DNA of 56,112 bases from JBHIET01 sp046760785 (lineage in GTDB: Bacteria > Chloroflexota > Anaerolineae > B4-G1). The position numbers and the translations under genes were made by a program. The notes below the pieces were generated by a model. It was not told the DNA's origin. It saw only the letters and a list, made by a program, of their open reading frames with translations, and did not search any database. Location: NCBI GenBank assembly GCA_046760785.1, contig JBHIET010000013.1, positions 1 to 56,112 of the forward strand, given 5' to 3'. Positions 43,307 to 50,337 of the stretch are shown piece by piece. Positions within the stretch are counted from its first letter, which is position 1. Each line of letters starts with the position of its first letter.

Positions 43307-44638
43307 CTATCCGCCGAAGGCCACATTACGGTAGTTGATGTTGGACTGCCAGGCGAACATCGCTGCTATCCGGTCTCGGGTCTCGCGGAGGGTTCGCATC
43401 GCCTTGTGCACCAGTACAGGCCAACCGTACATCCGGCGGTTACATTCGCGCATTGTCTGTGAGAGGGTTTCGGGCGTCATTCCCTGAGGCCGGTGGGTCA
43501 CTTCGGTCATGTCGTAGTGGTCCCAGTCCTGGGGAAAGTCGGTATAGAGCAGGCGGCCCTCACTCTGGAGTTGGCTGAAAAGACGAGTCCCCGGAAGAGG
43601 GGTCAGGTAGGTTGTCTGCATCACGTCCACCCCGCTGCGAATCATGTAGTCGGTGCGACGGCGCAGTTTCTCCGCTGTGTCGGCATCCATCCCGAAGATG
43701 AACGCCCCCAGGACGGCGATGCCCGCCTGGTGGATGCGACGGAAGGCCTCATCATAACTCTCCACACCGCGCTGGAGATTGAGCCGCTTGTTCACCTCCG
43801 CCAGCACATCCATCTCCTCCGCCTCCAGCCCCAGGAAGACCATCTTACACCCGGCCCTGCTGGCCCAGTGGAGCACTTCCTCGTTTCCAGGGTCGGCGAA
43901 GTTGAGCGATGCCTGGCAGAACCACCATTTATCCAATCCGCGTTCCACCATTCCCCGGAAGAGCGCCAGCGCCTGCTCCCGCGACTCTTTGCCGTAGCCG
44001 ATGATGTTGTCGTCAACGAAGAAGAGCATTTTCTGGGGGATGGTCTCCAGCTCGTCGAGTACCTCCTCCGGCGGGCGGCGGCGGTAGCGTCGCCCGTTGA
44101 AGGTCGTGACTGAGCAAAACTCGCAGTCCATCGGGCAGCCACGGGAAGTCTGGATAGAGGCGAACATGTAATCGGGATGGAACAAGTCACGGCGGGGGTG
44201 AGGCAAATCTGCCAGGTCCGACCACTCCCCGCGATAGACCTCCCGAAGCCGACCTGCCTCTACGTCCGCCATCACCCGCGGCCAGACCGTTTCCGCCTCG
44301 CCGATGACCACACCGTCCACGAACCGGAGCGCCTCTTCGGGGCACATCGAGGCGTGGATGCCGCCCATTACTACGGGAACACCTCGCTCCCGATAGAGAG
44401 CGGCGATCTCGTAAGCGCGCCGCGCCGAGGCCGTGAAGGCCGTGATTCCCACCATGTCCGCTTCCCGGTAGGTGAAAGGCTCCCAGTTCTCGTCCACGAG
44501 TTCCACTTCCCAGTGTGGGGGCGTCAGGGCGGCGATGATGCCCAGGCCAATCGGAGGAAAGCGCGAACTGCGGTTCACCGTCAGCCCCGTGCGCACCGGA
44601 TTGACCGGATTTACCAGCACCAACTTGCGCCTCATCAT
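43307..44638 (-). CDS. B12-binding domain radical SAM protein
   Basis: The product of about 443 residues joins an N-terminal cobalamin-binding-like domain (ELVDENWEPFTYREADMVGI, VPVVMGGIHASMCPEEALRF) to a radical SAM barrel with CPMDCEFCSV. Other blocks are MLFFVDDNIIGYGKESRE, GAFIFGMDADTAE and TYLTPLPGTRLF. The architecture is that of the BchE/HpnP/HpnJ-like group, whose members methylate, cyclise or rearrange lipids and pigments. The substrate here is unknown. The start is one of two adjacent ATGs behind AAGGA. It lies 45 bp after the RNA-ligase-like gene. Confidence 0.88.
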   Translation of the reverse strand: MMRRKLVLVNPVNPVRTGLTVNRSSRFPPIGLGIIAALTPPHWEVELVDENWEPFTYREADMVGITAFTASARRAYEIAALYRERGVPVVMGGIHASMCPEEALRFVDGVVIGEAETVWPRVMADVEAGRLREVYRGEWSDLADLPHPRRDLFHPDYMFASIQTSRGCPMDCEFCSVTTFNGRRYRRRPPEEVLDELETIPQKMLFFVDDNIIGYGKESREQALALFRGMVERGLDKWWFCQASLNFADPGNEEVLHWASRAGCKMVFLGLEAEEMDVLAEVNKRLNLQRGVESYDEAFRRIHQAGIAVLGAFIFGMDADTAEKLRRRTDYMIRSGVDVMQTTYLTPLPGTRLFSQLQSEGRLLYTDFPQDWDHYDMTEVTHRPQGMTPETLSQTMRECNRRMYGWPVLVHKAMRTLRETRDRIAAMFAWQSNINYRNVAFGG

Positions 44639-44683
44639 ATCTTCCTTACTCAACTGGCGGTGCCTAATCGAACAGTGTTGAGC

Positions 44684-45856
44684 TTAGCCCAACCCATACA
44701 ACTCCACCACCACACTGTAAACCCAGCGCATGTCCTTGCGCGGATAGTGCTGCGCAAGGTAGCGCATCAGGTTAGGCGTGTCGTGCGGGTCGAGGTCCGA
44801 CTGCTCCACCAGGCCGCGTAGCCACTCCTTTTTCTGCAACTCGACCACGTACTCGACCCACACGCGGCGGATCAGCTCCTCCTGCTGCTCCACGTGAGGT
44901 CGCTGGAAGTCCTTCTCCAGCTCCGCGATCAGGTCCTCCACCTGCCCGTCGGCGAAATCGTAGCCGTTCTCCCGCATCTTGTGCAAAGCCTGCCGGATTA
45001 CCTCCCGTCCGATGCTCTGATCGGCACGCCAGTGAATCTCTTCGATAGAGGGCGGCTTGCACTTATAATAGCGGGCGCTGCGGGCGGTGGAGATGACGAG
45101 CACCGCGCCCTCCTGCACGTAGCGGTCAGCACCAGCGGCTGCGTTCGCCGCCTCCATTTTCTCCTGCCAGGCCCGGTAGGCCGCTGCCAGCCCCTCCGCG
45201 TCGGGCGTTGCCACCTGGATAGACTCAACCAGCGGCAGGTCGTAGTGGCGGGCGATCTGCGCCAGATGGGGGAAGGCCAGCAAGCGCCGGTGGCGAATGC
45301 CCGTGTGCAGGGTCAGCGCCAGAGACGTGTCGTAGGAGACCAGGTGGGGGTTGCGATAGCCCCACAACTCGAAGGCCAGCGACACCTCTTGTTCTCGTAC
45401 TGCCCGCTCGACCGGCGCACGGTCGGGCAGCGCCTCGCTGAGGAGCGCGTTCCAATCTCCCCAGCGGCTTGGCTTGAGCACCGGCTGCAAGCGGGTGCGG
45501 GGGATGACCTCCAGCACGTGCCCCTCCTCGTCGCGCAGACCGTAGAACAGGATGCACGTGCCATCCAGTTTGACTGTGAAACGGGCGTCGGTGGCCCTCG
45601 GAGGAATAGGGATGACCAGTTGCACCTGGTCGTGGCGGTCGCGCTGGTAGGGATAGGGAATCTTGGGCATGCCGGCGATGAACTCCAGCCGCTCCTGACC
45701 CTCGACCTGGGTGAGGGCCAGTGTCCCCAGCCATTCGCTCTCCTGTCGGCAGAGATAGCCGGCGAAGTTCATCCCACCCGGCGAGATGGCGCTGAAGTCC
45801 TGCCAGTGCTTGCGGCCCACGCCGGTGATGCCAATGATCGTTTCCAAATCGGTCAT
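44684..45856 (-). CDS. RNA ligase family nucleotidyltransferase
   Basis: The product of about 390 residues has the covalent nucleotidyltransferase motifs in order: motif I FTVKLDGTCILFYGL (Lys about 95 would carry AMP), a motif III-like VSLAFELWGYRNPHLVSY (about 165), motif IV VQEGAVLVIST (about 249) and motif V SARYYKCKPPSIEEIHW (about 265). This is the layout of RNA ligases. The last 110 residues form a helical domain without an OB-fold pattern. No partner such as a kinase/phosphatase or RtcB is nearby. It could seal RNA breaks; the natural substrate is unknown. The ATG at 45856 is used. Confidence 0.75.
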   Translation of the reverse strand: MTDLETIIGITGVGRKHWQDFSAISPGGMNFAGYLCRQESEWLGTLALTQVEGQERLEFIAGMPKIPYPYQRDRHDQVQLVIPIPPRATDARFTVKLDGTCILFYGLRDEEGHVLEVIPRTRLQPVLKPSRWGDWNALLSEALPDRAPVERAVREQEVSLAFELWGYRNPHLVSYDTSLALTLHTGIRHRRLLAFPHLAQIARHYDLPLVESIQVATPDAEGLAAAYRAWQEKMEAANAAAGADRYVQEGAVLVISTARSARYYKCKPPSIEEIHWRADQSIGREVIRQALHKMRENGYDFADGQVEDLIAELEKDFQRPHVEQQEELIRRVWVEYVVELQKKEWLRGLVEQSDLDPHDTPNLMRYLAQHYPRKDMRWVYSVVVELYGLG

Positions 45857-45871
45857 CAACACTGACCCGTG

Positions 45872-45935
45872 ATAACCTGAGACCTGGAACTTTGAAACCT
45901 GAAGCCGCTGTTACAGGTTCCAGGTTTCAAGTTAA
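45872..45935. repeat. Intergenic inverted and direct repeats
   Basis: AACTTTGAAACCTG faces CAGGTTTCAAGTT across about 26 bases, with further copies of acctggaac and caggttcc. Words of the type 'gaaacctg' are dispersed-repeat material that reaches the stop codon of the FAD oxidoreductase gene. Confidence 0.6.
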
Positions 45936-47054
45936 CCGCACCGCCGAGAGGATCCCTGGGTCGGCGTCGTGCAGCATCAACTCCACCAGCCTCCCGGCGA
46001 CGACGAAGGCCCAGGCCAGCCCCCGGCCTCCGAGCCCCACCGCGAAGTAGACCTGCGGCAGGTCGGGCAAGCTGCCCAGCAGCGGCAGGCCGTCGGGGGT
46101 GAAGCCCATCGTCCCCGACCAGCGGTCGGCGTCGTGCGTCTCGATCTCAGGGAAGTGGCGCGAGGCAAAGCGAGTCAAGCCATCCTGCACCACATCGCCC
46201 AGTTCGGCTGCCTGCTTCTCCTCTTGGCCTGAAGAATGCGGTCGCCGCCAACCACCCAGCAGCAGCCGGCGGTCGGGTAACTGGCGGCAATACTCGTAGC
46301 CGTAGTCGGCGCAGCAGGGCTGCTTCAGCACCATCGCGTCCAGTGGCTCGGTGGCGAAAATGAGGCTGCGGCTAGGGGCAATTTTGTCGGCGAAGTAGGA
46401 ATCGAGCAAGGGGGCGTAACCATTTATCGCCAACACGACAGCGTTGCAGCGCACGGTGCGGCCCCGTGCCCAGACGCGCAGGCCGTCTTTTTTCGGCTCC
46501 AGATCGTAGACCTCGGTTCCCTCGTGGACGGTCACGTTGTTGGCAGTCAGCAGGGCCTGGGTCAATGCGGCGGCATCCACTGTCACATCATCGGGCTGAT
46601 GCAGGGCAACGCGGAAACCACGGTCCAGGGGATCGTCGGGGTTGAAACGGACGTCGAAGCCATCCTCTTGCAGCAGCGCCGCCGATTCCTCCAGCGCCTC
46701 CGCCTCGGCATCCTCGACGGCCAGTGCCAGGCTGCCGGTCTTTCCAACATCCACTCCCAGCCGCTTGGCCGTCTCGACCAGCCGCTCTCGCCCCTCGACG
46801 GTGAGCGCCCAGACATCCCGCGCCCTCTGGCGGCCATAGGCGGAGACGGCCCAGTTGTAGTGGCCGGCCAAGCCGGTGAGCACCATTCCGGCGCTGCGCC
46901 CGGTCGCGCTGCCCGCCACGCTCTGAGCCTCCAGAACTGCCGTGTCGAACCTCTCGCGGGTCAGGCGTGCGGCCACTGCTGCCCCTACCAGCCCTGCCCC
47001 GACGACGACCACGTCGCAGGCGTCAGCCCGCTTTTGCCCTTGCCCCGCCCACAT
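45927..47054 (-). CDS. FAD-dependent oxidoreductase (DAO family)
   Basis: The product of about 375 residues has the N-terminal FAD-binding motif CDVVVVGAGLVGAAVAARL and Glu in TAVLEAQSVAG, the DAO-type substrate domain, and the C-terminal FAD-contact region TMGFTPDGLPLLGSLPDLPQ and VGLGGRGLAWAFVVAG. Relatives oxidise amino or imino groups of small molecules (D-amino acids, glycine, sarcosine and the like). No partner gene hints at the substrate. The ATG at 47054 overlaps a PIN-domain remnant by about 30 bases, suggesting the remnant was joined to this gene by a deletion. Confidence 0.88.
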   Translation of the reverse strand: MWAGQGQKRADACDVVVVGAGLVGAAVAARLTRERFDTAVLEAQSVAGSATGRSAGMVLTGLAGHYNWAVSAYGRQRARDVWALTVEGRERLVETAKRLGVDVGKTGSLALAVEDAEAEALEESAALLQEDGFDVRFNPDDPLDRGFRVALHQPDDVTVDAAALTQALLTANNVTVHEGTEVYDLEPKKDGLRVWARGRTVRCNAVVLAINGYAPLLDSYFADKIAPSRSLIFATEPLDAMVLKQPCCADYGYEYCRQLPDRRLLLGGWRRPHSSGQEEKQAAELGDVVQDGLTRFASRHFPEIETHDADRWSGTMGFTPDGLPLLGSLPDLPQVYFAVGLGGRGLAWAFVVAGRLVELMLHDADPGILSAVRLT

Positions 47055-47280
47055 CGCTGTTTTCTGCCTCCAACCAGTTGGCCATAGCAAGCCCACTGAC
47101 GAAACTGAAGTGGCGATCGGCAGTGAGCACCGTCAGCCCGTGCCGCCGTGCGACGACGGCAATCTGTGCGTCTACACCGGGGATGGGACGGCCCTTGGCC
47201 TTCTGCTCGGCGCGGTCGGTACTTGCGCTCACTGCTATCACCCCCTTCGCCCCTAATTCTACCCCGAACCGGATTTCCAC
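47023..47280 (-). pseudogene. C-terminal remnant of a PIN-domain (VapC-like) toxin
   Basis: The 85-residue frame contains the end of a PIN nuclease: EQKAKGRPIPGVDAQIAVVA (conserved Asp) and RHGLTVLTADRHFSFVSGL (conserved Asp near the end). The N-terminal half with the first catalytic Asp is missing; upstream sequence is not similar in any frame. No VapB antitoxin is seen. It is a broken toxin gene. Confidence 0.65.
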
Positions 47281-47330
47281 GCCACTGTGATCATCACCCT
47301 ACTCCAGCACAGCCAGCGCCTACGTCGGTG

Positions 47331-48563
47331 TCAACGTCTCCGCCACGGCCGCCGCTCTTTCTCGCTGTTGCCTATGGCCGATGCCGTCCACGCTGTCCAG
47401 GTAGGCGGGTATTCATGTCCGCCAGTTCCGGGCGTTCTGCAGAAAGATGGGGAAATCGGGGTCGTGGGCGCGGATGTGGGCTTTACGACGTAGGGCGTAG
47501 TGGGCTGGAAGTTAGAAATGACGGGTAGGTAGTTTAGCGCCGGAACCGCGATGCGCCACAGGCTGGCCGGCAAGTCCTCGCCTTGGTGAGATTCAAAGGC
47601 GATCCACTCCCCGTCGGGCGACCAGGAGGGTGCGCCGTCCGCGTGCGTTTCGTCGCGGGTGACGCGGATGGGTGTGCCACCCCATGCTGAGATGATAAAG
47701 ATGTTGGGCACAGGCAGCCCGCCATAGTCGGAGGAGTAGACGATCCGGCTCCCGTCGGGTGACCAACTGGCGTCAGTGTCGCTGGAAGGGGCAGTGGTCA
47801 CCTGGTGCAGGTCGCTGCCATCGGGGGCGATGGTATACAGATTCCAATCGTCGTCGCCGGGTACGTGGCGTTGAAAGAGGATGCGGTCGCCGGCGGGTGA
47901 CCAGTTGGGCTGGCGGTCATCGTGCCCCCCTTCTATCCCCCCTGCTTGCGGGGAGGAGGAACCGGTGAGTTGGGTCAGGCCACTGCCGTCGAGGCGCACC
48001 TTCCAGATTTGCCCGCTCCGACCATCCTCGCCAATGCCGGGCTGGCTGGCCTCAAAGACGATCCACTGACCGTCGGGCGACCAGGAGGGTTCGATGTAGC
48101 ACGGCGGGCCGGGGTGGGTGGTGATGCGGCGGAAATCGCTGCCATCGGGTGCGGCAAGCCACAGATCGTCGGCCTCGGCCCGGTCGGAGGCAAAGACGAT
48201 GCGGTCGTTGACCCCGCTCCAGGCTGCACCGGGCAGGTTGACGTTGTCCTGGTCCTCGACGGGGGTGAGGCGGGTGATGACGGAGGGGGTGCTCAGATCG
48301 AGCAGGAACAGGCCGGCCGGGCCGACGTTGTAGCCGTTCTCGAAGCGGGTAAAGAGCAGGCGCGTCCCATTGGGGGAGAAGGCCGGGTTCTGATCGCTGG
48401 CGTCCGATGGTGGCGTGGTCAGGCGGGTTGCGCCGTCGGAGCGGGCGGGGACGCGGATTGACGGGGTTAGCGGTTCGGGCAAGGCGGCGTTCGACCAAGA
48501 GCAAGCCAGCAGGGCGAACAAGCCAATGGCAATTACGATTGGTATCACGGACGTCCACCACAT
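47331..48563 (-). CDS. TolB-like beta-propeller lipoprotein
   Basis: The product of about 410 residues starts with a lipoprotein signal (IPIVIAIGLFALLAC) and has a WD40/TolB-like propeller with repeats of the type PSWSPDGQWIVFEAS, PAFSPNGTRLLFTRF, ASWSPDGSRIVYSSD and PSWSPDGEWIAFESH. The last 50 residues leave this pattern and look poorly conserved. The ATG at 48563 follows GGAGAG; an ATG 15 bases upstream is also possible. A palindromic repeat is built into the reading frame (SPQAGGIEGG). The role is unknown; such propellers bind proteins or wall components outside the cell. Confidence 0.8.
   Translation of the reverse strand: MWWTSVIPIVIAIGLFALLACSWSNAALPEPLTPSIRVPARSDGATRLTTPPSDASDQNPAFSPNGTRLLFTRFENGYNVGPAGLFLLDLSTPSVITRLTPVEDQDNVNLPGAAWSGVNDRIVFASDRAEADDLWLAAPDGSDFRRITTHPGPPCYIEPSWSPDGQWIVFEASQPGIGEDGRSGQIWKVRLDGSGLTQLTGSSSPQAGGIEGGHDDRQPNWSPAGDRILFQRHVPGDDDWNLYTIAPDGSDLHQVTTAPSSDTDASWSPDGSRIVYSSDYGGLPVPNIFIISAWGGTPIRVTRDETHADGAPSWSPDGEWIAFESHQGEDLPASLWRIAVPALNYLPVISNFQPTTPYVVKPTSAPTTPISPSFCRTPGTGGHEYPPTWTAWTASAIGNSEKERRPWRRR
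47925..47960. repeat. REP-like element inside the propeller gene
   Basis: The stretch from ccccccttctatccccc to gcggggaggagga lies in frame and encodes SPQAGGIEGG on the minus strand. It inserts between two propeller blades. Confidence 0.5.
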
Positions 48564-48709
48564 TCTCTCTCCAGTCATTGTGAGTTTCCCCTCACGGAGA
48601 CAAGAACGCGCTCGACGTGTTCCGCCCCCAGTATTTCTCGATTACGCTCATCAAGTCGCTCGACGAAACGTCTTGGGTGTTGCCGGGGTCAGGGCCAAAG
48701 CAGAACTGG

Positions 48710-50335
48710 TTATTCGCTTTCCAAAACGAGGGTCTCTTGCTCCATCACCACGTCTGGCACGTCCCAGCCTTTTTGCTCCATCAGCGTTTGGAAGGCGCGG
48801 CGGAAGAGTAGCGTGACCTCGACAGTCACTTCTCCCTCCTGCGGTGCGGCAAAGGTATAGGTGGAGGTGTCGGTCTGGAAGGCGGCCAGCCGGGTGTCCT
48901 CCAGTATGCGGGTGGGGTTCCAGTAGGCCCCCGTGGGCGAGATTTCGGTCCAGACCTCCTCCAACACTTTGGCAAAGGCTTTGCCCGGCAGCCCCGCCTG
49001 CGCCCCGCCCCACTCTGGCACCGTCGGCCCATCTCGTAGGGGCAAGGCTCGCCCTTGCCCGCCGGTGGCCCACACCAGCAGGATCAGGTGGCGCAGGGGC
49101 GAATCGGTGGGGATGTGGTGGCCGGTTTGGTCGTTGGTGATGCTGACTCGCACGACGACGGTATCCCCCTCCGGCCGTGCCGTGGCTGTCATTGTGACTG
49201 CGTTTTGCAAGAGTTCCTCGTCGCTCGCGCCGGGCATACGGTGGCTGAAGATGCGATTAGGATCGCGGTGCAGCCCTCCTTTTTCGGGGAAGACAAAGTA
49301 GTCGTAGCCGGCCACAGGCATATGGCAATCCTGGCAGGTCTGGCCCGTCTCAGGATTGCTATAGGGGCTGTCCAGCCATTCCCCGAAAGAGTTGTAGACA
49401 ACCGTGTCCCAGAACACGCCAAAGTGACACGGCGCGCAGAAGGCGCTCTCCTCCTCCAGCGGCAGGTAACTCACGCGGCGGGTCACGTCGTCAAAGCTGC
49501 CGAAAAAGAGTTGCTGTCCTTCCTCCGGGCGGTAGAGTCGTATCGAGAGCACGCCCGGCATGTTGGGGTAGGGCAGGCCGGTGGCCGGGTCCAGGGTCAC
49601 GTCCCCGATTTTGTGGCAGAACTCGCAGAATACCCCCTCGGTCTCGATTCCGGAGAGCCGGTTGGGATCGGCAGTATAGGCCATCCCCGGTTTGGCCGCC
49701 GCGGCCGGGACGTGGCAGGCGGCGCAGTTGCCCGCCGTGTCGGGGAAGTCGAGCTTGTAGCCGGGGCCATAGTAGGGCTGTGAAAGGTTGGGACGGAGGG
49801 GGAAGCGGCCATAGTCGCGGCTGTGGCCGTAGCGGGTGGGCGGGCTCTGGTTGCCGTGTATGTCGGTGCCGTTGTACATGGTCAGGAAGCGCGGGTTGAC
49901 GGCCGATTGGGAGTGGGCGTCGGCCTGCCACTCGTCGTAGGCGGGCATGCAGTGTGAGCAACTGAGCGATCCCTCGGCCCCCTCCATAGAGAACCAGGTA
50001 TAATCGGGGTTGTCGGTGGTGTAGTAGGGCTTGATGGTGATGGTGACCGGTTCGGTGGAGGGCGCGGCGCTGGTCCAGCCGACAAAGTAACCCGGTGCCC
50101 AGGCGGTCACCGAAACGGGGGTGGTGGCCGTCAGGCTCAGGGTGAAAGAACCGTCGGCAGCGGTGGTCGTTTTGTTGGCGGTGGCCTTCACGCGGACGGT
50201 CGCCCTGGCTACCGGGCCGTTTACGTCGAGGACGGTGCCCGTGATGGTGGTGGCTGGCGCGGTGCGGCAGGAGGCGAGGAGCAACGCTACGGCGCAAAAC
50301 GCAAAGCGTGAAGCGTGAAACGTCAAGCGTGGCAC
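48710..50335 (-). CDS. Multiheme cytochrome c lipoprotein
   Basis: The GTG at 50335 with GGAGGT before it gives a lipoprotein signal ending ALLLASC. A carboxypeptidase-regulatory-like beta domain (TITGTVLDVNGPVARATVRV) follows, then a cytochrome region with four CxxCH heme sites: NCAACHVP, FCEFCHKI, FCAPCHFG and TCQDCHMP. A fifth site reads SLSCSHCMPAYDEW, with Met in place of His, followed by DAHSQS. Distal ligands may come from SRDYGRF and FSHRMPG. The product of about 541 residues would sit on the outer face of the membrane in electron transfer. The C-terminal 150 residues are beta-rich. It follows the large BNR protein gene by 2 bp. Confidence 0.88.
   Translation of the reverse strand: MPRLTFHASRFAFCAVALLLASCRTAPATTITGTVLDVNGPVARATVRVKATANKTTTAADGSFTLSLTATTPVSVTAWAPGYFVGWTSAAPSTEPVTITIKPYYTTDNPDYTWFSMEGAEGSLSCSHCMPAYDEWQADAHSQSAVNPRFLTMYNGTDIHGNQSPPTRYGHSRDYGRFPLRPNLSQPYYGPGYKLDFPDTAGNCAACHVPAAAAKPGMAYTADPNRLSGIETEGVFCEFCHKIGDVTLDPATGLPYPNMPGVLSIRLYRPEEGQQLFFGSFDDVTRRVSYLPLEEESAFCAPCHFGVFWDTVVYNSFGEWLDSPYSNPETGQTCQDCHMPVAGYDYFVFPEKGGLHRDPNRIFSHRMPGASDEELLQNAVTMTATARPEGDTVVVRVSITNDQTGHHIPTDSPLRHLILLVWATGGQGRALPLRDGPTVPEWGGAQAGLPGKAFAKVLEEVWTEISPTGAYWNPTRILEDTRLAAFQTDTSTYTFAAPQEGEVTVEVTLLFRRAFQTLMEQKGWDVPDVVMEQETLVLESE
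49040..49060. repeat. REP-like palindrome in the cytochrome gene
   Basis: GGGCAAGG and CCTTGCCC flank a 5-base loop, in frame, encoding GQGRALPL on the minus strand. Confidence 0.55.
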
Positions 50336-50337
50336 TT

